A stretch of DNA of 64,000 nt, from NCBI RefSeq assembly GCF_027622945.1, contig NZ_JAPZVQ010000003.1, positions 176,441 through 240,440 on the forward strand. The letters run 5' to 3'. The stretch comes from Glycomyces lechevalierae (GTDB taxonomy: Bacteria > Actinomycetota > Actinomycetes > Mycobacteriales > Micromonosporaceae). The position numbers and the translations under genes are program-made. The notes beneath the pieces are model-generated. The model saw only the letters and a list, made by a program, of their open reading frames with translations. It did not search any database and had not been told where the DNA came from. Shown one piece after another: positions 1-8,496 of the stretch. Every line of letters starts with the position of its first letter. Within the stretch, counting starts at the first letter, position 1.

Positions 1-2
1 AC

Positions 3-323
3 GAGGCCTTCGACCGCGACCCGGTGGGCAACCACCTGCCAGGCGGCGAAGACCCGGTCGAGGCCGTCAGACGCGCGACCGCGTGCCTCGACGAGATCGC
101 CGCCGAGTTCGACGGCGGCCGCGTCCTCGTCGTCTGGCACTCCACCCTCATGCGGGTGGTGCTGTGCGACTGGCTCGGCATCCCGCTCTCGGAGTACCGG
201 CGGCGCTTCCCGTTGGTGCGCAACGTGGGCCTGACGGAGGTCAGGGTCGCCGGGGGCCGCCGCTCGCTGCTGCAGTACAACACTCCCATCGACATGGCCG
301 TGCCTGAGGAGGACCGCCGATGA
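3..323 (+). CDS. histidine phosphatase family protein, 5'-truncated
   Basis: C-terminal part (106 residues visible) of a histidine phosphatase (phosphoglycerate-mutase-like) domain; the reading frame is open to the window edge, so the N-terminal RHG catalytic motif lies outside. What identifies it is the second catalytic histidine in the stretch VLVVWHSTLMRVVLCDWLGI, followed by the typical LRNVGLTEV-like strand (here VRNVGLTEV). The stop codon overlaps the ATG of the next gene by four bases (ATGA), so the two are almost certainly translated together. A GTG at 24 is present but is unlikely to be the real start because the upstream residues read on in a family-like way. Substrate unknown; family members act on sugar phosphates and other phosphoesters. 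Confidence 0.8.
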   Translation, partial: EAFDRDPVGNHLPGGEDPVEAVRRATACLDEIAAEFDGGRVLVVWHSTLMRVVLCDWLGIPLSEYRRRFPLVRNVGLTEVRVAGGRRSLLQYNTPIDMAVPEEDRR

Positions 324-1357
324 CCGTCCGAGTGCTCGCCGCGGGGGACAGCTTCGTCCTGCCCGCCCTGCTCGCCGAGGAACTGCGCGCCCACGTCGAT
401 GCGGACCTGCACATCACCGAACTCGCGCTCCCGTGGCCGGATGTGCCGTTCGGCCCCGTAGCCGAAGTCAAGGAGGCCTCGGGGTCCGAGGACGCGATCA
501 TCGAAGCGCTGCAAGGCGTCCGGATCTGCGTCACCCAGATGGCCCCGATCACCGAGCGGGTGCTGCGCGCCTGCCCCGACCTCGAACTCGTGGCCGTCGG
601 CCGCGGCGGGCCCGTGAACGTCAACCTCGAAGCGGCCACCGCGCTCGGCGTGGCCGTCACGAGCACGCCGGGACGCAACGCGACCGCCACCGCCGAGCAC
701 ACCATTGCCCTGATGCTGGCCGCGATGCGCCGCATCCCGCAGGTCCACGGCGACCTCGCGGGCGGCACCTGGCGCGGCGACTACTACCGGTACGACTCGG
801 TCGGCCTCGAACTCGAAGGCCGCACGGTCGGCCTGATCGGCTACGGCGCCATCGGGAGCCGTGTCGCGCGCATCGCGAACGGCTTCGGCGCGCGGGTCGT
901 CGTCCATGATCCCTATGTGGACCCGGCCGCCCTCGACGGGATCGCCGAGCAGGTGGACCTGCCCGACCTCCTCGCGCAGTCCCACGTCGTGTCGATGCAC
1001 GCCCGGGTCACGCCCGAGACGACCGGCATGATCGGCGCGGCCGAGCTCGCCCGGATGCCGCACGGCGGCGTGCTCGTCAACTGCGCCCGAGGGTCCCTCG
1101 TGGACTATGACGCGGTTTGCGACGCGCTCGAGAGCGGGCGCCTCTTCGCCGCCGGCTTCGACGTCTACCCCGAGGAGCCGATTCCGGCCGGCTCGCGCCT
1201 GCTGCGCACCGAAGGCATCGTCATGACCCCGCACCTCGCGGGCGCCAGCCGCGAGACCGCGCACAACGCCGCGCGGATCACCGCCGAGGAGGTCGCGCGG
1301 TTCCTCAACGGGAAACCGCTGCAGCATTGCCAGAACCCGGCAGTCCTCCGCGCCTAG
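320..1357 (+). CDS. D-2-hydroxyacid dehydrogenase (NAD-binding)
   Basis: 345-aa member of the D-isomer-specific 2-hydroxyacid dehydrogenase family (phosphoglycerate dehydrogenase / hydroxypyruvate reductase relatives). It should reduce a 2-keto acid or oxidise a D-2-hydroxy acid with NAD(P). The nucleotide-binding glycine motif GYGAIGSRVARIA is near residues 174-186, followed by an acidic residue in VVHDPY. The catalytic arginine (NCARGSLVD, about residue 257) and histidine (MTPHLAGAS, about 304) are present, with the glutamate in PEEPI. Its start overlaps the stop of the phosphatase gene, so it is the distal gene of an operon entering from the left. The physiological substrate cannot be told from sequence. 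Confidence 0.88.
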   Translation: MTVRVLAAGDSFVLPALLAEELRAHVDADLHITELALPWPDVPFGPVAEVKEASGSEDAIIEALQGVRICVTQMAPITERVLRACPDLELVAVGRGGPVNVNLEAATALGVAVTSTPGRNATATAEHTIALMLAAMRRIPQVHGDLAGGTWRGDYYRYDSVGLELEGRTVGLIGYGAIGSRVARIANGFGARVVVHDPYVDPAALDGIAEQVDLPDLLAQSHVVSMHARVTPETTGMIGAAELARMPHGGVLVNCARGSLVDYDAVCDALESGRLFAAGFDVYPEEPIPAGSRLLRTEGIVMTPHLAGASRETAHNAARITAEEVARFLNGKPLQHCQNPAVLRA

Positions 1358-1448
1358 AAGAGCTGTCCCGCTACTGCTGTGGCGTCTCGGTCGGGCGAAG
1401 GACGAAGTGCCGTACCGGAATGGCTTGGCGCGACGCTGACGTCCTAGA

Positions 1449-2777
1449 TCAATCCTGATGTGCGCGGCGCCAAGCGAAGACCGAGACCAGTCCACCTGCT
1501 GCGACAAGCGCGAGCCCTACGGTCGCAATGGCCATCAATGCTCTGTTGCCGGTTATGGGCATTCCCGCCCCGGAGCGGGGAGGTGCGGACGGACTGGTCG
1601 CGTCAGAGCTTCGTCCATCGGTGGTCGGCGCGTCGGTGGTCGGCCCGTCGGTGGTCGGTCCGTCCGTCGTCGGCCCGTCGGTCGTCGGCCCGTCCGTGGT
1701 CGGTCCGTCCGTGGTTGGCCCGTCCGTCGTCGGTCCATCGGTCGTCGGCCCGTCGGTGGTCGGCCCGTCGGTGGTCGGCGCGTCCGTGGTTGGTCCGTCC
1801 GTCGTCGGTCCATCGGTGGTCGGTCCGTCCGTCGTCGGTCCATCGGTCGTCGGCCCGTCGGTGGTCGGCGCGTCCGTGGTTGGCCCGTCCGTCGTCGGTC
1901 CATCGGTGGTCGGTCCGTCCGTCGTCGGTCCATCGGTCGTCGGCCCGTCGGTGGTCGGCCCGTCCGTCGTCGGTCCATCGGTGGTCGGCCCGTCCGTGGT
2001 CGGTCCGTCCGTGGTCGGCTCATCAGTGGTCGGTGGGATGTCTGGTGCGCATTCCGGTTCGGAAATGGTGTTGGTGTCAAGTGTCACCGCGGCGGTCTGT
2101 GCGAGCGCCCGCCCCTGCAGCGTTGCATTGGTGTTCATGGTGATCGACGCGGAGGCCATGATGTTCCCGAGGAAGTCGGTGCCGGTTCCCAGCGTCGCCG
2201 AGCTGCCGACCTGCCAGTAGACGTTGCAGGGCGAGGAGCCGTTGATGAAAATGATGCTGCTGTTCGATGCGGTGATGAGTGTGGATTCGATCTGGAAGAT
2301 GAAAACGCCCTTGGGATCGTCCTGGAGATCGAGCGTCAGTTGACCGGTGAGCTGCGCCGCGCTTATCCGGTAGACCCCGGGCTCCAAGGTAAGTCCGCCT
2401 ATTTGGTTGTCCAAGTTGATGAACGGGGTGCGCGCGGCTGCGTCATTGTAGGCGGTCGCGAGGTCCAGCTTCGCCTGTTCGGCGACCGCGTCTGCCAAGT
2501 GGATATCGCCCTCGACCACGCCAGGCGGGAAGCCCGTAGCGGCGCTTCCGGGGTGGACTCCGAGGTCCTGCTCCAGAAGGGTGTCCCCGGTATTGGTGAC
2601 GGTCGAGCCTGCCAGTACCGAGAAATCGGCGGCTGTCCCCAGTCCCACCGGAGCGTCCTGGGCCTGGGCACCACCTGGGTATGACGTCATCCAGACGGCG
2701 AGAATGCCTACGGTGACTGCCGCGGCGAGTAGTGTGATGAGCCTTCGCCACCGCGAACTCCGCAGTCCTGCCGTCAT
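1449..2777 (-). CDS. ice-binding-fold (DUF3494) surface protein with PTTDG repeats
   Basis: 442 aa. Residues 1-40 are a signal peptide (two arginine-rich patches, hydrophobic core, AQAQDAP). Residues about 41-245 match the DUF3494 ice-binding-like beta-helix domain: the N-terminal LGTAADFSVLAG and the TLEPGVYRIS and GVFIFQI strands are characteristic. Residues 249-388 are 28 exact-length pentapeptides (PTTDG, with single E and A variants) forming a rigid, probably glycosylated stalk. The C-terminus is MPITGN, then a hydrophobic segment, then RRAHQD, a variant LPXTG sorting signal for sortase anchoring. The start ATG at 2777 follows a GGGGG run. In actinomycetes this fold is also found in adhesins without proven ice binding, so antifreeze activity is only one possibility. 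Confidence 0.85.
   Translation of the reverse strand: MTAGLRSSRWRRLITLLAAAVTVGILAVWMTSYPGGAQAQDAPVGLGTAADFSVLAGSTVTNTGDTLLEQDLGVHPGSAATGFPPGVVEGDIHLADAVAEQAKLDLATAYNDAAARTPFINLDNQIGGLTLEPGVYRISAAQLTGQLTLDLQDDPKGVFIFQIESTLITASNSSIIFINGSSPCNVYWQVGSSATLGTGTDFLGNIMASASITMNTNATLQGRALAQTAAVTLDTNTISEPECAPDIPPTTDEPTTDGPTTDGPTTDGPTTDGPTTDGPTTDGPTTDGPTTDGPTTDGPTTDAPTTDGPTTDGPTTDGPTTDGPTTDGPTTDAPTTDGPTTDGPTTDGPTTDGPTTDGPTTDGPTTDGPTTDGPTTDGPTTDAPTTDGRSSDATSPSAPPRSGAGMPITGNRALMAIATVGLALVAAGGLVSVFAWRRAHQD
1614..2033 (-). repeat. 28 tandem 15-bp repeats encoding PTTDG
   Basis: Perfectly in-frame 15-bp units (28 copies, 420 bp) within the ice-binding-fold gene. Units differ mainly at third codon positions, and three carry Ala and one Glu in place of Gly. 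Blocks of 9, 5 and 9 identical peptide units separated by PTTDA suggest block duplication as well as slippage. Copy number is likely to vary between strains. The reverse strand is open in several frames (PSVVG repeats), which is a by-product of the repeat. Confidence 0.95.
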
Positions 2778-2967
2778 TGGATGCCCCCATTTCAGCCATC
2801 CAGAATGGAGCAGTATGTCAGAACGGCGATTGCCTTAAACGACTCTCTTTCACGGTAGACAAAAGACACTCAATCACACGTTCAGCTGATGTGATGCGAA
2901 TTGATGAAAGGCGAGCGCGTTTAGGCGGCCCTGTCGCTCGTGACCATCGGTTGGTGGGCGTGAACCG

Positions 2968-3714
2968 TCAGTCGCTCGCCGCGATCAAGGCGGCGACACC
3001 GTCGAGAATGAGCTCCAGGCCGAAGTCGAAGTCCTCTTGTGCGGTGTCCGCGCCGGTGTCCTCGAACGTGGCCGAGGCGAACAGCGCCGCCGCGTCGGGG
3101 AACCGCTCGGCCGAGATGAGCGCCGCCATGGCGCGCCCGTAGGCCTGCTCGGCCGCCGCCTGGTCCTCGCCGGTGTCGGCGCGGGCGGCCTCGAAGCCCA
3201 GCGTCAGTTGGGCGTTGCCGCTCACGTACTCGCCCACGAGCATGACGACGCCGACCTTCGCGGGCCAGTCGAGGCCCGTGCTCCGCAGTGTGCGCAGTCC
3301 GGCGTCGAACCAGCCGATCAGGTTGGGGCCCTGCGGAGGTCCCGAGACGGGCGCGGTCGCGAGCCACGGGTGCCGCACGAACATCCCGCGCTGCTCGACC
3401 GCCCACAGCCGCAGCCGCTCGCGCCACGGACCCGTACCGTCCAGTGAGGATGGCACCGGGCCGGCGACGGCGTCGCGCATGAGCGTCAGCAGCTCGTCCT
3501 TCGAGCCCACGTAGCGATAGAGGGACATCTTGGTGACCCCGAGGGATTCGGCGACCTTCGGTAGCGTCGCCGCCGCGAGGCCTTCGGCGTCCGCCAGCGC
3601 GATCGCGGCGTCCACGACCCGGCCGACGTCGAGCTTCGCGGGTCGCCCGAGGCGGGACTCCGGTGTGATCCGCCACAGTCGCGCCAGCTCATCCGGCACT
3701 TGCGTCTCGTCCAT
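2968..3714 (-). CDS. TetR family transcriptional regulator
   Basis: 248 aa from the ATG at 3714. The N-terminal helix-turn-helix (about residues 25-70) has the family signature ending MSLYRYVGSKDELLTLM, and the C-terminal half resembles the TetR_C_1 (tetracycline-repressor-type) ligand domain. A longer reading from an ATG at 3771 is possible; the shorter start fits family length and is preceded by GGAGG at a rather long distance. It is divergently transcribed from the DUF418 membrane protein gene at 3843, with a palindromic AT-rich intergenic segment, so it probably represses that gene and itself. Confidence 0.85.
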   Translation of the reverse strand: MDETQVPDELARLWRITPESRLGRPAKLDVGRVVDAAIALADAEGLAAATLPKVAESLGVTKMSLYRYVGSKDELLTLMRDAVAGPVPSSLDGTGPWRERLRLWAVEQRGMFVRHPWLATAPVSGPPQGPNLIGWFDAGLRTLRSTGLDWPAKVGVVMLVGEYVSGNAQLTLGFEAARADTGEDQAAAEQAYGRAMAALISAERFPDAAALFASATFEDTGADTAQEDFDFGLELILDGVAALIAASD

Positions 3715-3779
3715 GCGCTGCGGCCACCTCCGTCCCTTCGAATCCCGGCTTGCGGGAGCATCATCGCACATGCTATTAA

Positions 3780-3801
3780 TATCCCTAGGATAGTATCCCT
3801 A
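3780..3801. promoter_or_regulatory. probable TetR operator
   Basis: In the divergent gap, TATCCCTA occurs at 3780-3787 and again at 3794-3801, and GGATAGTATCC at 3788-3798 is a perfect inverted repeat with a one-base centre. The segment is strikingly AT-rich for this genome and overlaps where both promoters must lie. Binding by the adjacent TetR protein is inferred. Confidence 0.55.
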
Positions 3802-3842
3802 AGACACTAAATCAAACGATCGCGAAACCCCGAAGGATCGAC

Positions 3843-5048
3843 ATGACCGCTCAAGCCACGCTCGCCGAGCCGCGCATCAGCCGCGGCCCCGTGCGCCCCA
3901 CCGAAAGGGCGCTCGCGCCCGACCTCGCGCGCGGCGCGATGCTCCTCTTCATCGCGCTCGCGAACGCCGCGGGCTACTTCCTCGCCAGCGCGCCGGGCGT
4001 CGAGACCGACCCGCGCGGTTTCGAGCGCTTCTACAACTTCTTCATGGTCGAGTTCATCCACGCGCGGGCGTTCCCGCTGTTCGCGATCATGTTCGGCTAC
4101 GGCCTCGTGCAGCTCGCCCGCCGCCAGGCGCAGGCGGGCGCGACCCCCGGCCAGGTGCGGCGGGTGCTGTTGCGCCGCAACGCATGGCTCTTCGTCTTCG
4201 GCATCGCGCACGGCGTGCTGCTCTACTCGGGGGACTTCCTGGGCGCTTACGGGCTCATCGGCATCGCGTTCACGCTCCTGCTGCTGCAGCGCACCGACAA
4301 GGTCCACCGCTTCGCGCCCTGGTACATCGCCGTGGGCGGGCTCTACACCCTCGTCCTCGCGGGCCTGGTCGCCGCCGGTTTCCAGGCGGGGAACGCAACG
4401 ATCCCCGTGTCGCCCTTCCCGTCCGTCGACGCCGGCGGCTACCTCGCTTCAGTGGGCGAACGGCTCGCCGAGTGGCCGATGCACACCGCGACGGTGCTGC
4501 CGATGATCCTCATGGTGTGGGTCGGCGCGTGGGCGGGCCGCCGCCGCTTCCTCGAGGAGCCCGAGCGGCACCTGCCGCTGCTGCGCTGGACCGCGGTCGG
4601 CGGCCTGGCCGTGGCGGTCGGCGCGGGGATGCCGATGGCGCTGCTCAGCGGCGGTTTCATCCACGTCGCGGACGACACGGCCGCCGCGATGAAGATGCTG
4701 TACGAGACCTCGGGCTTCTTCGGCGGCGTGGGTTACGCGGCGATCTTCGGCCTCCTCGCGCACGTCCTCACCCGCAAGCCCGCCGGGCTCGTCGTCACGG
4801 CCGTGAGCGCCTTGGGCCAGCGGTCGCTGAGCGGGTACCTGTTCCAGTCCGTGGCCTGGCTCGTGCTCGCGACGCCGTTCTTCCTCGGCCTGGACGACCG
4901 CGTCGGCAGCCCGCTGCTGGTCTCGCAGGTCTGCGCGGCCGCCGTGTGGGCGCTGACCGTGTGGGCCGCGTACCTGGCGCACCGCCGCGGCTACCGCGGT
5001 CCGGCCGAGACACTGCTGCGGCGACTCACCTACGGCCGCAAGCGATAA
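3843..5048 (+). CDS. DUF418 / YeiB-like multi-pass membrane protein
   Basis: 401-aa integral membrane protein with about nine or ten hydrophobic segments, starting with a cytoplasmic RPTERALAPDLARG stretch typical of the YeiB/DUF418 family and ending in the conserved GPAETLLRRLTYGR motif. The family is thought to be related to acyltransferase-type membrane proteins but has no firmly established reaction. The start ATG is preceded by GAAGGATCGAC, an acceptable ribosome site. Divergence from the TetR gene suggests ligand-induced expression. A transport or envelope-modification role is a guess. Confidence 0.82.
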   Translation: MTAQATLAEPRISRGPVRPTERALAPDLARGAMLLFIALANAAGYFLASAPGVETDPRGFERFYNFFMVEFIHARAFPLFAIMFGYGLVQLARRQAQAGATPGQVRRVLLRRNAWLFVFGIAHGVLLYSGDFLGAYGLIGIAFTLLLLQRTDKVHRFAPWYIAVGGLYTLVLAGLVAAGFQAGNATIPVSPFPSVDAGGYLASVGERLAEWPMHTATVLPMILMVWVGAWAGRRRFLEEPERHLPLLRWTAVGGLAVAVGAGMPMALLSGGFIHVADDTAAAMKMLYETSGFFGGVGYAAIFGLLAHVLTRKPAGLVVTAVSALGQRSLSGYLFQSVAWLVLATPFFLGLDDRVGSPLLVSQVCAAAVWALTVWAAYLAHRRGYRGPAETLLRRLTYGRKR

Positions 5049-5148
5049 GCACGGTTCTTGCCGGGGCCTGCCGTGGCGGCGGGCCCTGGCGGAACCCGGC
5101 ATAGAATCGAGCCCTACCGCCCCGTGACTCCAGGAGACAGGACCAGCC

Positions 5149-6090
5149 GTGCCCGAGATGATGCGCGCCGTGACCCAGACGACCCTCGGCGGGCCGGAGG
5201 TGCTGGCCCTGACCGAGGTCGAGCGGCCGGAGCCGTACTACGGCGAGATCCAGGTCCGCGTCCGCGCGGCGGGTGTCAACCCCGTCGACCCGGCCGCCCG
5301 CGAGATCGGCCTCTACATCGGACAGCCGCCGTTCATCCTCGGCTGGGACGTCTCCGGCGTCGTCGAGAAGGTGGGCATCGGCGTCACCCGCTTCAAGCCC
5401 GGCGACGAGGTCTTCGGGATGCCGAGCTTCCCGCACCAGGCCGGGACGCACGCCGAGTTCGTCACGGCCCCGAGCCGCCACTTCGCGCGCAAGCCGGAGT
5501 CGCTCTCGCACATCGAGGCGGCCGGGCTCCCGCTCTGCGGCCTCACCGCTTGGCAAGCCCTTGTGGACAATGCTGGCCTCTCGGCGGGTCAGACCGTGCT
5601 GATCCACGCCGCTGCCGGCGGCATCGGCCACCTCGCCGTCCAGATCGCCAAATCCGTTGGCGCCCATGTCATCGCCACCGCCAGTGCCGGGAAGCACGAG
5701 TTCGTGCGCGGCCTCGGCGCTGACGAGGTGATCGACTACCGGGCCGTCGACTTCGCAGACGTCGTCTCGGACGTCGACGTCGCGCTCACGACGCTCGCGG
5801 GCGACTACGCCGAGCGTTCGATCTCGGTGCTCCGCGACGGCGGCGTGCTCTGCCAGCTCTACTACTCCAAGCGCGACGCCGAGTTCCCCGAGGCGGTCGC
5901 GCGCGGCATCCGCACCGACTTCATGCTCGTCGAACCGGACCTGATCGGCCTCCAGGGCCTGGCCCGCCTCGCGGACGCGGGCGAGCTGAAAGTCCATGTC
6001 TCCGAGACGTTCCCGCTCGAGGACTTCGTGAAGGCCCACGAGGCGATGGAGCACGGCAGCGCCACCGGCAAACTCGTGATCACCGTCTGA
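5149..6090 (+). CDS. NADP-dependent zinc-free oxidoreductase (quinone reductase type MDR)
   Basis: 313 aa, GTG start with CAGGAG 12 bases upstream. The N-terminal GroES-like domain contains VRAAGVNPVDPAARE and GWDVSGVVEKVG. The cofactor-binding motif HAAAGGIGHLAVQIAKS is at about residues 156-172, and zinc-ligand cysteines of classical alcohol dehydrogenases are absent. This is the medium-chain dehydrogenase branch that reduces quinones or enones with NADPH. It sits alone between the membrane protein and the convergent MFS gene, two bases from the latter's stop. Exact substrate unknown. Confidence 0.87.
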   Translation: MPEMMRAVTQTTLGGPEVLALTEVERPEPYYGEIQVRVRAAGVNPVDPAAREIGLYIGQPPFILGWDVSGVVEKVGIGVTRFKPGDEVFGMPSFPHQAGTHAEFVTAPSRHFARKPESLSHIEAAGLPLCGLTAWQALVDNAGLSAGQTVLIHAAAGGIGHLAVQIAKSVGAHVIATASAGKHEFVRGLGADEVIDYRAVDFADVVSDVDVALTTLAGDYAERSISVLRDGGVLCQLYYSKRDAEFPEAVARGIRTDFMLVEPDLIGLQGLARLADAGELKVHVSETFPLEDFVKAHEAMEHGSATGKLVITV

Positions 6091-6091
6091 G

Positions 6092-7348
6092 TCAGGCGGC
6101 GTCGCCCGCCGTGATGAGCTGGGCTTCGGCCTTCGCCGTGGCGTGCGGGCGGCCGAGGTGGCCGAGCGTGCGCCTTCCGGTGGCCAGCACCAGGATCGAC
6201 ACGCCGAGCGCGCCGACGCCGAACCAGTACGGCGCGCCCGCGCCCATGGCCTCGGCGATGCCGCCGGAGACGGCCGGGGCGATTGCGCCGCCGAGGAACC
6301 GCACGCCCGAGTAGGTCGACGAGGCCACGTTCCGCGGCAGGTCCGTCGCCTCCATCACGGTCTCGGTCAGGGCCGTGTTGAGCACGCCCAGGAACAGGCC
6401 CGCCGCGACGACGACCCCGATGAGCACGGGCACCGACCGGACGCCGATCGCCATGGCCGCCAAGCCGACCGCGAGCAGCACGAACATCGAGTGCAGCACC
6501 GGCATGAGCCCGAACCGCCGCGTGAGCACCGGCGCGGCGAACACCGAGGTGACGGCGAGCGCGGCGCCCCAGCCGAAGAAGACCAGGCCGAGTTCGTGCG
6601 CCCCGAAGTCGAGCCCCTTCGCCGAGGCCGCCGCTTCGAGCGGGTACGGCGTGTAGGCGAGCAGGGTGAAGAACGCGTAGTTGTAGAACAGCGCGGTGAT
6701 CGCGAGCGTGCGCAGCGCCGGGTTGCGCAGGGCCGAGAGGCCCGCGCCGAACGCGACCGGCTCCGGCTTCGCGTCGGACCTGCGGAGCAGCACCGCGATC
6801 GCGATGAGCGCCACCGCCATCAATGCGGCCGTCCCGAAGAACGGCCCGCGCCAGGAGGCTTCGCCGAGCGCGCCGCCGAGGAGCGGCCCGATCGCCATGC
6901 CGATGCCCAGGGCCGCTTCGTAGAGGATCACCGCTTGGCGGCTCCCGCCACTCGCGGCGCCGACGATCGCGGCGAGCGCGGTCGAGATGAACAGCGCGTT
7001 CCCCAGGCCCCAGCCCGCACGGAAGCCGATGATCTGGTTCACCGTCTCGGAAGTGCCCGCGAGCGCCGCGAACCCGACGATGAGCGCGAGGCCCGCGAGC
7101 AGCGTGCGCTTGACGCCGAGGCGGCTCGAGATGAAGCCGCTGAAGAACATCGCGATCGCGGTGATGAGCAGGTAGCTGGTGAACAGCAGCATCGTCTGCG
7201 ACGGCGAGGCTTCGAGCCCTTCGCTGATCGCGGGGAGGATCGGGTCGACGAGCCCGATCCCCATGAACGACACGGTGCACGCGAACGCGATCGCCCACAC
7301 GGCGGTCGGCTGGCGCAGGATCGATGCCTTCTTGCTGACGTCGGACAT
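6092..7348 (-). CDS. MFS transporter, probable drug exporter
   Basis: 418 aa with 12 predicted membrane helices. The loop between helices 2 and 3 carries GFISSRLGVKRTLLAG, the family A-motif equivalent (G-x-x-x-D/S-R-x-G-x-R/K). The overall layout is that of drug:H+ antiporters with 12 helices. It lies 34 bp downstream of a MarR-type regulator on the same strand, so the pair forms a typical regulator-exporter operon for export of a toxic small molecule. Substrate not inferable. Confidence 0.85.
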   Translation of the reverse strand: MSDVSKKASILRQPTAVWAIAFACTVSFMGIGLVDPILPAISEGLEASPSQTMLLFTSYLLITAIAMFFSGFISSRLGVKRTLLAGLALIVGFAALAGTSETVNQIIGFRAGWGLGNALFISTALAAIVGAASGGSRQAVILYEAALGIGMAIGPLLGGALGEASWRGPFFGTAALMAVALIAIAVLLRRSDAKPEPVAFGAGLSALRNPALRTLAITALFYNYAFFTLLAYTPYPLEAAASAKGLDFGAHELGLVFFGWGAALAVTSVFAAPVLTRRFGLMPVLHSMFVLLAVGLAAMAIGVRSVPVLIGVVVAAGLFLGVLNTALTETVMEATDLPRNVASSTYSGVRFLGGAIAPAVSGGIAEAMGAGAPYWFGVGALGVSILVLATGRRTLGHLGRPHATAKAEAQLITAGDAA

Positions 7349-7382
7349 GGGCGTGCTTCCTCTTGACTACTTGTACGGGGGA

Positions 7383-7829
7383 CTACCGGTCGTTGAGCCG
7401 GTCGGCGAGGGTTTCGAGCAGCTCGGCGGCCCTGGCGAGCACGGCGAGGTCGTCCTCGCCGAGCGTCTCGATCACCGGCCGCACCCTCGCGGCGGCGCGC
7501 ATCCGGAACGCGGCGAGCTCAGTGGCACCCGAATCGGTGATCCGCACGATCGACGCGCGGGCGTCCGAGGGGTCGGCACCCCGCGCGACCAGGCCGTCCT
7601 CTTCCAGCCGGTTCACGGTGGCGGTCATCGCGGGTTGCGTGATCGTCTCCCGCTTCGCCAGCTCGCCGACCCGCAGATCGCCCTCCTGCTGGAGGTTCGC
7701 GAGCACGCGCAGCGCGATGAGCGAACGCTGCTCGCCCGCGCTGCGCGAGGCGGTGCGGGCGAACCGGCTGCCCTGGGAGATCAGTCGGGCGGCCAGGAGA
7801 TCGATGCCGTCAGGGCTGCGAGAAACCAT
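7383..7829 (-). CDS. MarR family transcriptional regulator
   Basis: 148 aa winged-helix regulator. The recognition region reads LAKRETITQPAMTATVNRLE and the wing VARGADPSDARASIVRITDSG, both highly typical of MarR. The first gene of an operon with the MFS exporter, it should repress that operon until an aromatic or drug ligand binds. An AT-rich palindrome immediately upstream of its start (7837-7857) is the obvious operator. Confidence 0.9.
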   Translation of the reverse strand: MVSRSPDGIDLLAARLISQGSRFARTASRSAGEQRSLIALRVLANLQQEGDLRVGELAKRETITQPAMTATVNRLEEDGLVARGADPSDARASIVRITDSGATELAAFRMRAAARVRPVIETLGEDDLAVLARAAELLETLADRLNDR

Positions 7830-7836
7830 AGATCAA

Positions 7837-7857
7837 TTATATACACGTCTTATATAA
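7837..7857. promoter_or_regulatory. probable MarR operator
   Basis: TTATATA, seven bases, then TATATAA: a perfect 7+7 inverted repeat in an otherwise GC-rich region, eight bases upstream of the MarR start codon. Size and position suit a MarR dimer; binding is inferred. Confidence 0.6.
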
Positions 7858-7899
7858 ATGCCCAGCGGCTTCCGCTCACACCTATGGCAGAATGCGGCG

Positions 7900-8433
7900 G
7901 TGCCCATCACCATCGCCCACCTCAAGGACCAGCTCGCCGCCTACCTCGACCGCTGGCCCGACGACGCCGAGTCCATCGCCCCGCTCCTCGCCCTCACCGG
8001 CCCGGACGCCTTCGACCGCGCGACCATGACCGGCCACGTCACCGCCTCGGCGATCCTCGTCAACCCCGCCGGCGAGGTCCTCCTCATCCACCACAAGACC
8101 ATCGGCCGCTGGTTCCAGCCCGGCGGCCACCTCGAACCCGCCGACGACTCCCTCCCCGCGGCCGCCCTCCGCGAAGCCGTCGAAGAGACCGGCATCGAAC
8201 CCGCGGCCCTCACCCTCGCCGACCCGACCCCGATCCACATCGACGTCCACCCCATCCCCGCCAACCCGCGCAAAGCCGAAGGCGCCCACTGGCACTACGA
8301 CATCCGCTACCTCTTCCGCTGCGACGACCCCGAACTCCGTCCCCACCTCGAAGAAGTCCACGCTGCCGAATGGCGCCCCGCCACCGACCTCGACACCCCC
8401 GTGATCGCCGCCCGCCTCACCGCTCGAACCTGA
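7900..8433 (+). CDS. Nudix hydrolase
   Basis: 177 aa from a GTG at 7900. The Nudix region runs GGHLEPADDSLPAAALREAV then EETGIE; the REAVEETG core with its metal-binding glutamates is intact, while the spacing to the leading glycine is one residue longer than the textbook box. It should hydrolyse a nucleoside diphosphate linked to another group. I prefer the GTG because CAGAAT lies six bases before it, a typical actinobacterial leaderless promoter; an ATG at 7858 in the same frame abuts the MarR operator. Ends at a bidirectional terminator. Confidence 0.85.
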   Translation: MPITIAHLKDQLAAYLDRWPDDAESIAPLLALTGPDAFDRATMTGHVTASAILVNPAGEVLLIHHKTIGRWFQPGGHLEPADDSLPAAALREAVEETGIEPAALTLADPTPIHIDVHPIPANPRKAEGAHWHYDIRYLFRCDDPELRPHLEEVHAAEWRPATDLDTPVIAARLTART

Positions 8434-8444
8434 CGCGAGACAAC

Positions 8445-8479
8445 CAAAGGCCGCCGAACGCTCGGCCCGGCGGCCTTTG
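8445..8479. terminator. bidirectional terminator
   Basis: Inverted repeat CAAAGGCCGCC / GGCGGCCTTTG with a 13-base loop, between the convergent Nudix gene and the giant LamG/FG-GAP gene. AAA/TTT ends serve both directions. Confidence 0.85.
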
Positions 8480-8496
8480 ACTCTCTCCTAACCCGT

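Noticed and set aside
1528..2220. Plus-strand reading frame of PSVVG repeats
   Set aside because: It is the reverse complement of the PTTDG repeat in the ice-binding-fold gene. The 15-bp unit has no stops in several frames, and there is no independent start signal or domain.
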